Positions 47,738 through 59,656 of a stretch of 64,000 nt of DNA are shown piece after piece. Origin of the DNA: Diospyros lotus (lineage: Eukaryota; Streptophyta; Magnoliopsida; Ericales; Ebenaceae); contig NC_068344.1 in the NCBI RefSeq assembly GCF_014633365.1, positions 32,119,170 through 32,183,169 on the forward strand. Direction: 5' to 3'. How positions within the stretch are numbered: the first letter of the stretch is position 1; each line of letters starts with the position of its first letter. The notes under the pieces were generated by a model. It did not search any database. It had not been told where the DNA came from and saw only the letters and a list, made by a program, of their open reading frames with translations. Both the position numbers and the translations under genes were made by a program.

Positions 47738-49116
47738 TGTTGAGTCAACTTGCTCATATTAATTAAGTTTTGATGATTAACAAAAATAGAATTTTTAATA
47801 TACAAAATATAGTATTTTTAGTGATTAATAAAAAGAGTATTTTTATTAAATATTTTAATTATAGTATCGAATTATGTTTAATTAATTTATAAAATATTTC
47901 TCATAACATGTGTATTACAAAAAAATATTATTTTCTATTAAAAATATTTTTATATAATTTTTAGATTAATTTATAAAATATTTTTCATAGTATATGTGTT
48001 ACCAAAAATATTATTTTCTATTAAAAATATATTTTTAATTTAATTATTAAACTTTTTTTTTATAAGTGTATGTATTTTCAAAAATGTTATTTTCCATTAA
48101 AATTATTTTTCAAAGTATTTCTAAAATATATAAAAAATAATTTTGTAAAATTTGAATAAAAAAATTAATTTTTCACTATTGCTACAATATTGCTACAGTG
48201 CCCCCTCCAACGATCAAAACTTTGACTGTTACTATAGTACACATTACCGTTGCTACAGTGCAGTTGACCGTTGCTATAGTGAATTTGACTGTTACCACAG
48301 TGTTGCTACAATATTTTTCACAATGCTTATAAATAGCTCTAAATTCGTTTTGGAGAGCATTCTTTGCTCATATTGCCTATCTAAAGTGCTCAAAAGCTCT
48401 CAAGGTAATTTTCAAGCATTCCAAAGCTCTTAAAGATTCATTGCACATCCACCAAAGAGCTAGAAGGCAAGAGGAGAAAAAGAGATCGCAAAACTGAATT
48501 CGATATTCTCCATTCAAACTAAGATCACAATTTATTCATTTATTTAAATATTATTGTCTTGTATATTTTGTGTTTAATTACTTATTTGTGTCCAAGTGTG
48601 GACAATTATTTGTGAACAATTAAATTATCATTGTGGATTGCATAGGTTTCCTAGAACCGTTAAAATCTAAGTGATTATAGTTTCTAAGGTAAATTAGGGA
48701 GAAAACCTTGGTGTTGGTGGTTTTCCTAGAACCTGTTGTAATTTAGGAGTGTATTTAGTTTTCAATGTGAGATAGTGTGAAAACCTTGGTGAGATTAGTG
48801 GAACCCTAATGGTGGTTGAGAACTTGGGAGAATGGAGTAGGTGTGTGTAGAGACACCAAACCACTATAAATTATCTCGTGTCTTATTTATTTATTCTTGC
48901 TATATCTTGTAGCTTACAATTTATTAATCTCAAAGTCACGTATATATAGTAATAAAATCTTAATTTGTTTAAAATTAAATAATGAGAATTTAATTAAAAA
49001 AATTAATTTATATATTCTTAGAGAAAATAAATAATCAATAATATTTACTAAAAAAAAGAAAAATTTTAAACACTCAATTCACCCCTATTGAGTGGTCATA
49101 CCTTAAAGGACCAACA
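47738..49116 (+). repeat. 3' LTR of the Sirevirus-type element
   Basis: 1379 bp, collinear with the 5' LTR (27714-29087) with scattered substitutions and small indels. The insertion is therefore not very recent. Confidence 0.93.
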
Positions 49117-49484
49117 CTTCTATGTCCAGATACTTGTGGTAGCAGGCTCTAACTTCTTGTTCAAGCTCGCCGAGCATGTCGACAAGCTGTTGGAACTTGA
49201 TGCTTTGGAACTGCTTTTGCAGCCTGCCGGCTGCGGCAAGCCTTGTATCTCTCTATCTCATAGAGCTCAGAGCGGAATTAATGGTGGTAAGGCCCCAAGG
49301 CCACAAGCCTTGGCACATAAGCTTGTGGCTTGAAAGCAGTTAGAGTTGCGGGAACACGAAAGATTGAAACTGGAACTTGAATATCGACCATCACCTCTTT
49401 CTCTAGGATTTTTCTCACTTGCTTGATCCATCTTTCCTCACTGTCACTGGAGCTTGAGTCAAAGATTAATGAAGGCAAGGCCGT
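49117..49484 (-). pseudogene. DUF247 copy 2, N-terminal piece (broken)
   Basis: Matches copy 1 from its start to YLDIEG, including SSSSDSEERWIKQVRKILEK, PVSIFRVPATL and PRLVALGPYHH. Lesions: the start ATG is ACG (49482-49484), a 3-nt insertion creates TAA just after GPYHH near 49278, and a 1-nt insertion near 49245 shifts the frame. The upstream flank keeps a TATA-rich promoter-like stretch (about 49528-49553) matching that of copy 1. The left edge is the Sirevirus target duplication. Confidence 0.88.
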
Positions 49485-51963
49485 GTTGGTAGCCAGCAAG
49501 TCGACAATGTTAGGAAGATGAAGCCTTGTTTATATATATATATATATATATATAGTGTTGAAAGGGCAATCATGCAGCCTTTGAAGTGGGTTGGAAAATG
49601 GCAACTTCGAATTATACCATTTTTATTTTATTTTTTATGATTATAAATGAACCAAGTCATGTATAAGCCTAAATGTGATTATTTCCACTATTCTTGTGCA
49701 CTCCCGCTCCACAAAAGATGGAGCTCACTTTTCCAACCTTAGACATTGGACACTCATCTCATGTAAGATAAGCCTACATGTTTACATTATTCTTAATTTT
49801 TTTTTTTATTAAAATGGGGTTGTTGAACATTTGGTGATTGATTTAGAAGTGATATATATACAAATATCTCTTATAGTTATTGTGGGGTTTTTGTCGTTAC
49901 GTGTGAAATTTTATTTAGTTTATATGAAGGGGTGGTTTGCATTGGGTTGATGATCAGAATATTTCATGTTATAAAAGAAAAACTACTATATAGAGAATGT
50001 CCAATAAATAGTTCAGATCCTTTGTTAGACTTTGTTAAGGTGTTATTAGTGCATTCATTACTTAAACTAGAAGGACAAATGGTGAGTAAAAATGCTTTCA
50101 AGCAATTCAACACAAAACAAAGACTTCTTATTTAAGCTCTTAATTAGCACTCTAAACCACATAAACAACCAGTAATAACTTTTCAATGGTTTACGCAAGA
50201 AAAAATAATTACAACTCTGCCAAATTGTTATATCTTGAAGTTGGAACAATGAATACATTTTGATTTAAAATAGATGAATTAATATGTAGTTATATCATCA
50301 ATTATAGCAAGCATATATATCCTAGAATTTTATTTGTATACTGTTACTTTTTATTTGAGTAATGCTACATAACAAAACGTATATAAATCAGAAAGAAATG
50401 ACTTTGTTCGGAGTGATGTTTTATGGAAAAATTATGATTTTTCTAGAAAACTAATAATAATAATAAAATAGGATTTATTTGGTAGAATATTGATGCTCTT
50501 GCTCTCACTAAATAATCAATAGAGAGTTTTTCTTTATCTCATAATAATCACCCTCTCTTTCTCCATGACACCAGCCACGAAAGACCATTAATCAAACTAT
50601 ATTAGATAGAGGGGGGGGGGGGGGGGGGGGGGTCCATAGCCATTATTAAGTGTCCCACTTCCATTCGTAATTATCTGCAGGTGCCCCACAAGTATGTTTT
50701 TTTATTTTCCCACTAACTTTTGGATTATTGTGAAATACTACATACATCTAGCAGGAAGAGGGGAAAAATAAAACGATTTTAATATAAAAATGTCATGGAT
50801 AAATAGAGGAAGTTAAGTCTTTTTACATTAAGTTTATGTATAGTTTTATTTCTTTATTAAGTTTAGAAAATGCTTATATAATGAGATTTATTATTTGATA
50901 TCTTACCGTGTATAAGAAATTATAGATATGGATGCAATATATTATATATTTTTTTTATTTTAATGAGGGATTCTTTTAGTTGTCTCTCTTTTTGTTGAGG
51001 ACTAGTTATAGAAAGACACATAGCTTCCATTGGAAAGCATCGCGTGTCGCGTCCTCACTTATTATTGGAAGAATAGTTTCATGGATATATAATTTAAAAT
51101 TGTGGGTCAACTATCATAAAAAACTGCATTCAAAAATCACGGAAGAAATCTCTTCAAAGATCACGTTTGATGCTCCTTAAGTCAAATTATATAAGCCTAA
51201 TCCTTGATTGAGTTAAACCAAGTTACAATATATCAATCTTCTTGTTGCCCTGCTTTACTGTTCACTAAAAAGTTTCGAGTACTAACTCGATTGTTGGAGT
51301 ATATTTTAAAGGGACAATAATCCCATGTTTATAAAAATCTAACGTGTGATGTTTTGAATCTTCAATCCCGATCGACAACATCATATTCCATTATTCTTTC
51401 CCTACAATTTAATTAATTAAATGGGTAACATGTGTTAGGCACAAGACATGGACATAATTAGGTAAAAAGTCTACCAGCTACACTACCAAAATGATAATTT
51501 TTTTCCAACAATTATAGTTATAAAAATTGTGCAAACTCTTAAATATTGACAATTATAAATAAGTTGGGAATTAAAAACGTAAAATAAATTTCATTCAAAC
51601 TGATATAGGCCATTTTCAATGAAACTTTGCGTGATTTAATTATGTTTAGTATTTTAGGTATCTATAATTTATTTTATTTTATTTTATTTAAATTCATTTA
51701 AGCAAAGAATAGGAGAGAGAAGAGGAAGACAAATTCAGGAGAGGCTTCCGCCAAATTTTGATGCTTCCCATTTCCTCACCTTTATTTCACTTTATTTGGT
51801 GACCCACACAAATGCACACCTCCAGACCCACAAACTAAAATAAAAAAAAAATAAAAACAGAAAAGAAAAAACCTAGTTCTAGGAATGGAATTACTCTTTA
51901 TTTGTTCATATTTCTTGCGGGGATTACCAAGGAAAGACAAGCCTGAACCGTTTGACAGAAATT
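49485..51963. other. Intergenic DNA between DUF247 copies 2 and 3
   Basis: No gene is supported. The first ~1.1 kb is a diverged duplicate of the region upstream of copy 1. A G22 run lies at 50611-50632. The rest is AT-rich with no clear ends of transposons. Confidence 0.6.
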
Positions 51964-53616
51964 TCAGGTTTCCGTGTTAAACTTTAAAACCCGAGAGCAT
52001 TCATAAACCGAGCACACTGATTGTATGGCCGTCAGGAAAAAGAGCAAGAAAGCAGCGACAACTGAGAGAAACCGCCAAGATTCGTAGACATGCTTCCTCA
52101 TGAATTTGTATACTCGAACCCTCCTTGTGTTATTGTAGTAGTGGTTCACTTCTTTAATGGCTTTATTAATGGTATCAGAACGCGAGAGCCGAACGGGCTT
52201 GCTCAGCCCATTGAAGAGATCGGCAACATCTTGATCACTCTTCAAGCTGTTCAAGACGATCCCTTTCTCCCTCAACCGAATTGCATCCTGGGCTGTGTCT
52301 ATAATCCCGTTGATCAACTCAATGAATCGAGCGAAAACAAGAGAGTCCAAGACAGTGGCGGACTCGTAGGCTACCATGTTCCTGATTATAACCTCGGAAT
52401 TCACGTCCAGCTTAAGGACAGGGAGGTGGAGTGTTCCGGTTTCCTTGTCAAACCGGATGCTGGATATATCATCAGTTGGTTGGAATTCAACTCCAGCATC
52501 AATAAGTTCTGATACGGAGGGAATCAATATTTCATCTACTAAGGCCATATGGTCTTCCTGATCCCACAAAGTTTCCAGACCGCCTCGGATAGAGCTTTTT
52601 AGGTTTTCTGGTGCCATTTCAAGCAGAACATTGCTAGGGACTCCAGCCATAGCCCTCATAGGTTTTCTTACTTTTCTCACCCAGCCAATGTTGAGATCGA
52701 CTATTGCTCTCCAGAGTCGGAGAAAGACCTGAACATTTTGGCTTTCATTCGGAGGGCGTGGTCTTTGGCCGCCTCCGGTGGTCAACTCATCAATTGAACT
52801 ATCCAAGGCAATTTCGACATTTCTGGGCTCTAGATTGTTGGAAGGATTCAATGAGGGCAAGGCCAGATGGTACAAAAGGTCAAGCAGATGATGAGAATGG
52901 AAGACTAGGTTGTACCGGGAGAGAGGATTCTTGGGCAGTTTCAATGGAGCAACTATTTTACAGAATTTGATGAGGTCAGTAGGCCATTGCTGGTTAAGTT
53001 GTTCATCATCATCATCAGACGAGCACTGGATTAACAAGATCTCCTTGAGAACAGACATTGGGATTTGGTTTTCGAGCATCATTATGTCTGTAAGGATCGA
53101 GTGGTGGGCCAGTTTGTTCCCGGAGTAGTCGACCAGGTGAGCCGTCAGGGTTGCATTCGGCATGCTACGTTTTATGGAAACATAGTTACTGAGGAACTCC
53201 AGCAAGAACACACCATCGATGGCCATAATCCAGACCAGAGTCTCGTTTTCGATATCGTCCAAGTAGTTGTAGTAGGATAACCGGACTCGATGCTCAATTT
53301 GGGGATTGCTAAGCTTCTTCACAAGTTGTTTGAATTCAACAGGGTGATGGAACAGCTTCGAAGCCCTAGCTATGGCGGCAAGCTTGTACCTCTCCATGCC
53401 GACGAGGTCGGGGCGGCAATGGTGAAACGGCCCTAGCCCCATGAGCTGAGGCTCATAGGCCACCGGCTTCATGGCACTCAGAGATTTAGGAATGCGAAAG
53501 ATGGAGACAGGGATCTTTGCAACCTTGACCTCTTCCTCTACGATTTCTTTGATTCGGAGAATGAAGGCTTTCTCTCTATTGCCGCTTGAATTACCGGACT
53601 CTGGAGCTTTGGCCAT
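51964..53616 (-). CDS. DUF247 family membrane-anchored protein, copy 3
   Basis: Intronless and intact, 550 residues, ATG at 53616. Blocks: KIPVSIFRIPKSL (about 34-46), PQLMGLGPFHHCRPD (56-70), MERYKLAAIARASKLF (74-89), LVWIMAIDGVFLLEF (127-141), DIMMLENQIPMSVLKEIL (177-194), PSVSELIDAGVEFQPTDDIS (366-385), LDVNSEVIIRNMVAYES (403-419) and a C-terminal membrane segment WRFLSVVAAFLLFFLTAIQS (about 513-532). It is clearly homologous to copies 1 and 2 but more diverged: the N-terminus differs and there is an extra DDDDEQ loop near 201-206 and a GGGQRPRPP loop near 281. It is not part of the recent duplication. Function is unknown; the topology is single C-terminal membrane anchor. Confidence 0.93.
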   Translation of the reverse strand: MAKAPESGNSSGNREKAFILRIKEIVEEEVKVAKIPVSIFRIPKSLSAMKPVAYEPQLMGLGPFHHCRPDLVGMERYKLAAIARASKLFHHPVEFKQLVKKLSNPQIEHRVRLSYYNYLDDIENETLVWIMAIDGVFLLEFLSNYVSIKRSMPNATLTAHLVDYSGNKLAHHSILTDIMMLENQIPMSVLKEILLIQCSSDDDDEQLNQQWPTDLIKFCKIVAPLKLPKNPLSRYNLVFHSHHLLDLLYHLALPSLNPSNNLEPRNVEIALDSSIDELTTGGGQRPRPPNESQNVQVFLRLWRAIVDLNIGWVRKVRKPMRAMAGVPSNVLLEMAPENLKSSIRGGLETLWDQEDHMALVDEILIPSVSELIDAGVEFQPTDDISSIRFDKETGTLHLPVLKLDVNSEVIIRNMVAYESATVLDSLVFARFIELINGIIDTAQDAIRLREKGIVLNSLKSDQDVADLFNGLSKPVRLSRSDTINKAIKEVNHYYNNTRRVRVYKFMRKHVYESWRFLSVVAAFLLFFLTAIQSVCSVYECSRVLKFNTET

Positions 53617-53721
53617 GTTGGTAATTCAGATATTGAGCAATATAAAGATCAAATAAGCTTTGCAATGCTTTATTTGCGTTGTATAAGTGAGATGCATGCA
53701 GCTTAGTAAGCAATTGGCTTG

Positions 53722-53729
53722 TATATATA
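53722..53729 (-). promoter_or_regulatory. TATA box of DUF247 copy 3
   Basis: TATATATA about 106 nt upstream of the ATG at 53616, which leaves room for a leader of roughly 75 nt. Confidence 0.55.
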
Positions 53730-54074
53730 GACTGAAGTAATTGTACTACTGTCTTATTGATTCTGCTATTGCGTTATTGGCAAGTTCCTACACATTCTAA
53801 TGTCGTTGCAATCGGGGAGAGAAAGGTATTAGTTCTCCGTCTACATTGCGGAACATGATTCCATCCATTGAGTGGAACATTTAGCCACGATATGACGAGG
53901 AATATATATATTTTTAGGATTTTGAATTGAAAATAAATTATAATCAAATCATTAAATACACAAATGAACATATAATTTAATGTGAAAAATTTAGATTAAA
54001 AAATCACAGACAAAAAGAATAAAATATCATATTTATAGAGTATTGAATATGTATTTATGGACCTAACATTCATT
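53730..54074. other. Upstream of DUF247 copy 3
   Basis: Non-coding AT-rich sequence with no feature I can support. Confidence 0.5.
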
Positions 54075-55764
54075 TGTAAACTGCTTCTATCGGAGAAGAA
54101 GAAAAAAATCAATTGGACTTTAGATCAAAACATTTTAATTAGAATTGATTCTTTTTCCTTTTTTGGTTAGATTTTAGAACTAGCGCAATAAAAAAACTGT
54201 AAATTAAATATGGATCTTAAAGACAATATTAGATTTTGAGACGAATAATCAAAGTTTTCCAAAATTGCTTAGAGACAGCCTTTGAGACAATTTTTTTGTT
54301 GCTGATATAGAAACGGAATCAGAGACGAAAAATTAGAGTCGAAATCAAAGACAGAATTTTCGTCTCTAATTCAAAGACAAAATCTTTCTAACTTAGAGTC
54401 GATTAACCAAATTCGTAGACTTTCTTGTGTCGCCTGAGATTTCTATGTATCATCTCCTCCTTAATGAGGATGAATTTGTTGGCCTCAAGTTCCCATCTCT
54501 TCTTCAAAAGATTGGCTAATGCCCCTTGTGTTTCTATCCTGGAAAGAGAAAAAAATCAATTGGACTTTAGATCAAAATATTTTAGAATCAATTCTTATTC
54601 CTTTTTTGGTTAGATTTTAGAACTAAGACAAAAAAAAAACTTTAAATTAAATATGGATTTTAAAGATGAAATTAGATTTTGAGAAAGATAATCAAAATTT
54701 CCAAAAAATTCTTAGACACAGCCTTCAAGACAGAATGTTTCTGTCTCTGATATAAAAATGAAATCAGAGACAAAAAATTAGAGTCGAAATCAGAGACTAA
54801 ATTTCCGTCTCTGATTCAAAGACAAAATCATCCTAACTTTAGAGTCGATGAACCAAGTTCATAGAGACTCTCTTGTGTTGCCTGAGATTTTTGTATATCA
54901 ACTTCTCCCTAATGAGGATGAATTTGTTGGCCTCAAGTCCCCATCTCTTCTTCAAAAGATTGGCTAATGCCCCTTGTGTTTCTATCCTAGAAAAAGAAAA
55001 AAATCAATTGGACTTTAGATCAAAACATTTTAAAATCGATTCTTATTCCTTTTTTGGTTAGATTTTAGAACTAACATAATAAAAAAAACTGTAAATTAAA
55101 GATGGATTTTAAAGATGAAATTAGATTTTGAGAAAGGTAATCAAAATTTTCAAAAAATACTTAGACACAACCTTCAAGCCAAATTTTTTTTTTGTCTCTG
55201 ATCTCTTCTTCAAAAGATTGGCTAACATCCCTTGTGTTTCTATACTAGAAAAAGAAAAAAATCAATTGGACTTTAGATCAAAACATTTTAGAATTGATTC
55301 TTATTCCTTTTTTGGTTAGATTTTAGAACTAACACAATAAAAAAAACTATAAATTAAAGATGGATTTTAAAGACAAAATTAGATTTTGAGAAAGATAATT
55401 AAAATTTCCAAAAAATACTTAGACACAACCTTTGAGACAATTTTTTTGTCTCTGATATAGAAACGGAATTAAAGACGAAAAATTAGAGTTGAAATTAGAG
55501 ATAGAATTTCCATCTCTAATTCAAAGACGAAATCATCCTAACTTAGAGTCGATGAACTAAGTTCATAGAGACTCTCTTGTGCCGCCTAAGATTTTTGTGT
55601 ATCAACTCCTCCTAAACGAGGAAGAATTTATTGGCCTCAAGTTCCCATCTCTTCTTTGAAAGATTGGCTAATGTCCCTTGTGTTTCTAACCTAAAAAAAG
55701 AAAAAAATCAATTGGACTTTAGGTCAAAACATTTTACAATTGATTCTTTTTCCTTTTTTGGTTA
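54075..55764. repeat. Tandem array of ~447-bp units
   Basis: The phrase AAAAAAATCAATTGGACTTT recurs near 54105, 54550, 54999, 55257 and 55705, that is at steps of about 447 bp, with one shortened unit (about 257 bp). Each full unit has a GTCTCTGAT / ATCAGAGAC-type stretch like a CACTA subterminal array. On the minus strand it also has a conserved frame segment, ANLLKKRWELEANKFILIKE. It is probably amplified transposon DNA. Confidence 0.8.
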
Positions 55765-56382
55765 CACTACAAGAAAACAATAGATTAGAAACGGATTTTT
55801 TTATCTCTAATTTGAGACAAAAAAAAAAAATCTTTCTCAAATTTGAGACGAATTTAGAGATTAAAATTTTTTTGTCTCAAATTTGAGACAAATTCTTTTT
55901 TGTCTCTAAATCTATCTCAATTTTGAGATAGAGTTTTTTCCGTCTCAAACAAGAGAAAATCCTAAATGAATTAAAAATATAGAATTAAATATATCCCAAA
56001 ATGTAATATATTTAATTAAAGTCTAAATAAATAGACTTAAAATTTAAGTATATATATTAATATATTTCATGTACATAAAATATATATTAAATGTATAATA
56101 AGTAACTATTGGTAATAATGTATATAAATTGTTTCTTCCTCAAGAGAGAAGAGAGATAAAAGGGCGCATTTTAAAAAAAATAGTATATGAATTATATTTT
56201 GTTTAGTGTGAAAAGTATACTTAAATTGAATTAAATAATATTTAGAGAATATATAAATATTATTCTTAAATTGAAAAAATTATAGAAACATTCTTAAATT
56301 GATGATAGAGTCAAGAAAAATATATAAAATTTAAAAGTCTTAGTATATCACATGATTTTGTAATAATTTTTTGAATTACAAA
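55765..56382 (+). mobile_element. Left terminus of a CACTA element
   Basis: CACTACAAGAAAACAATAGA at 55765 breaks the tandem array after GGTTA. Subterminal TTTGAGAC / GTCTCAAA motifs follow at about 55810-55950. The right end is not in the window, apparently because the chromovirus at 56383 was inserted into it. Confidence 0.55.
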
Positions 56383-59300
56383 TGTAACACCTTATTTTTT
56401 GGAATTTTGGGATTTTTTTTTTCAACATACGCTTAACATAAATTATTCCAACAATTCCGTTCCACCCTCTCAGCATATCAAACTTAAAAATCAATAAGGT
56501 AAAACAAGTAATATCATCATAAAATGCGAAAGTAAAGATCGAAACCTCAAATGATATATAATCATAATTCTTTTATTCATAATATAGAAATCATACCATT
56601 ATTTCACATGACATCTTTAAAACAAAATACATAGAGATTAATCCCTTAGCAACACAATTAAACACCCCAAACATAATCAAAATATATGCTAAATGTCTCC
56701 AATGTGATCAACGACTACACCTCGATCGATAACCTCATTTCTCTTGGCGCCGCTACTTTCACCTGGAATGTTTGAATATTCCAAAAATATAGTCCGAATT
56801 AGATGCTGAATTATCTAAATAAGAGTTGAAAACATTTTCTTGAATGTATGCAAAACCATAAACAATAGACATATCCTAACATGTCCCAGTCCAAGAGAAT
56901 CTCACACAGCGCTTAACCCATACCATAAGAAAAGAGCAATCTCTCTATAAAGGCAACATAATCACATCGACACATTGGCATAACACAATCCTACCTTAAG
57001 AGGGGCAACATCAACTCATCTATCTGACATCTCGGAAACAATCGTTACCACTTCCGTTATAAGAGAGTCAACATCAGTGCAGGAACTCGGCACACCACAA
57101 TCACATTAGATATTACGTTTTCACTCAAAAGCATCTTGAAAACACAATCAATTTCCAACACACATGTTAATGCCATAACCACAACATGTCATGATGCTTT
57201 ACATAAAATGACATTTCAATGCACGTATTTCAATGCACACGTAGATAAACATTTTGCATGAAACCATCCACATGAAATCAACTATTCACATGCTAAAACC
57301 ATTACATAAAATAAAATCAAGTATAAAGTTGAACCACCTATAATAAACCAAGTTATGAGGGCGAACACTCACCTTAACTGTAATTCAAAATACCTTGATT
57401 CTCGTGCCAATCTCTATTTTCATGCTAAGCCTTAATAATCATACTATTTCTCAATTTCAAACCTCAATGATCCCTGGGCATCATATTTATTCAACATAAT
57501 ATCAACATCTAATTTTTCATAATTTTTCCTTATTTTCTCCTCAAAAATTTTAAAATAAATACCCTCTCAAGGATTTTCTCAAATTTTTCTTCATCATAAT
57601 TCATAAATATATTTTTCTAAAAATATTAAAAAATTCCAAACTTACCCCGACCTTCACGCGCCCTCATGCACTGGGCACGTGTGATGCTCATGCATCTCAT
57701 GCGTATCATCTTCTCCAATCTACCTCTTACCGCCGACAACTATAAAACTTCTTCGATCTTTGATCTTGATGCACTAAAGTGAAGTACTCCTCAAGTTGGT
57801 CACATAACCTTAGATGCCCAAAACACCAACCGGTGGTGCCCCAAACGGCTGATTTGTAGCAGCCCTTTCCCAGATAACCTCGCTAGCATAGGAGAATCTG
57901 AAAGGAGGTCGTCACATAAATGGGTACAAAAATAATAACTCAATTTAAACACCAAATATTTTTTTTCTTACTTGTTCACTGATCTTCAAGAGCCAAAATA
58001 AAGCATTTCCAACGATATTTTAACTTACACAATTCTTTAGACTCAAAGGCCATACAATCAAAATATAAGGGCAAATATCATTTACAAAATGAATCTCACT
58101 CTACATGCCCTCAAAACAAACCACTTCCATGAACCTTTTTTGGTTGGAATATCTCTGTACACCACTAAACCCGGGCTCTAGCCTTACTAGACTCACCCTC
58201 AACAATTATTTTTCCCTTACCTAGAATGACAGGAATAAACAAGGTGAACCACAAGACTCAGTAAATATATATACAATAACAAAATCAACAATGAAGGGAT
58301 GGATAACAAAATAGAGTACACCTGACTTCCCAAAACAATTTAAACCCATCATTCAATCCTCATTATTAATACCATCCCATACCGTCATCATTATGGATTT
58401 ATGCAACATTTCATTTCCCATAATCACATAGATCTCCGCATATCGCATTGGCTCACATAGCCTTCCATATACATGGATCACATTGGCTCTCAAAGCCCTT
58501 TATTCACATGCATGAATGCATATATATATATATATATATAAATCAATTTGCCACTCAATGGCTTGAGCATCGCCTACCAAGCTATATGGCCACCTCACCC
58601 ACGTCAGGCCCTCCATAGGATATCTTTTTCTTTTCCCATCTGCGGAACATAGCCGCTGCACCAAAGTAATAGTAATAAGGGCGCAAATAATAATTCCAAG
58701 CAATGCTCATGGGATCTCACATAAGTATAACATACATGCTCCATTATAAAAATGTACACATTTGAACATGATGCACATTTAAACGTTTCAATAACATATT
58801 CACTCATGAGCCCATGTATATACATATATTTATATCATCAAACACATCCTAGTATTTTAGAGGGTTGAGTGATGCTAGAGGAAGCAAATAACAACAACTT
58901 AGGTCAACAATCATGCTTAATTTGGATTGAGAAAAGGCTTAACCAGCTCAAATCATAACCAAAGGATATAATATTATATATCAAATCAAATCCCTCAAAG
59001 TCTAGTTTATGACACTTCAAACGGATCTCAATTTCGACTTCTACATCAAAAATTATGGTCAAAATAGTATAACATGCACAGTGTTGAAAAAAAGTGAATA
59101 GTCAACTTTTGGAGAAGAAATAGTCGACTAAAGCTTAGTTTACTAAGGAAATGCTTAGTCGACTGATCAAACTTATTAGTCGACTGGGCCAAGGGCTGGC
59201 ACCAAAATATGAGAAAATAGGCCTCTGCTGAGTTGACTAAAGCACAAGATTAGTCGACTCAACGCACACAAAAAGCCCGAAATGACCCCAAAACACCCCA

Positions 59301-59656
59301 AAATAATCACCATCTGCAGTTTCCTAACCCACCAAAGTCATTTCTTGAGGTAAAAAAGGGGTAAACAAACCCCAACGAAACACCAACAAGACCATCTAAT
59401 TTACAAGATAAAAATAAAAGACTTATAACCAATGGAGAGAAACCATTTTTTCAAAGGATATTTCAACAAAATGAAGAAGATAAAATCTTGCATGAAATGG
59501 AGAGAGAAAGAGATAAGGAAAGTTTGCACAACCAAACAAAAGAAGGTGCAAGAAGAACTTGCCTTAAATGGTGCAATTCCAAAATATGAAAAACACTCCT
59601 AAAAATCTGCAAATCTTCACTTGAACTCTAACCAAGAGTAATAAATGAAGAGAAGA

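Larger units (their letters stand above)
27714..49116 (+). mobile_element. Sirevirus-type Ty1/Copia retrotransposon with nested insertions and gene cargo
   Basis: 5' LTR 27714-29087 and 3' LTR 47738-49116, both starting TGTTGAG and ending AACA. The perfect 5-bp target duplication is CTTCT at 27709-27713 and 49117-49121. TGGTATCAGAG after the 5' LTR is a primer-binding site complementary to initiator-Met tRNA. AAAAAGGGGGAGAA before the 3' LTR is the polypurine tract, and a second copy near 47320 fits the multiple tracts described for Sireviruses. Gag and pol run on the plus strand and are decayed. Between the reverse transcriptase remnant and the 3' region lie an LBD gene, a CACTA element and a solo LTR. 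The element interrupts DUF247 copy 2. Confidence 0.93.
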
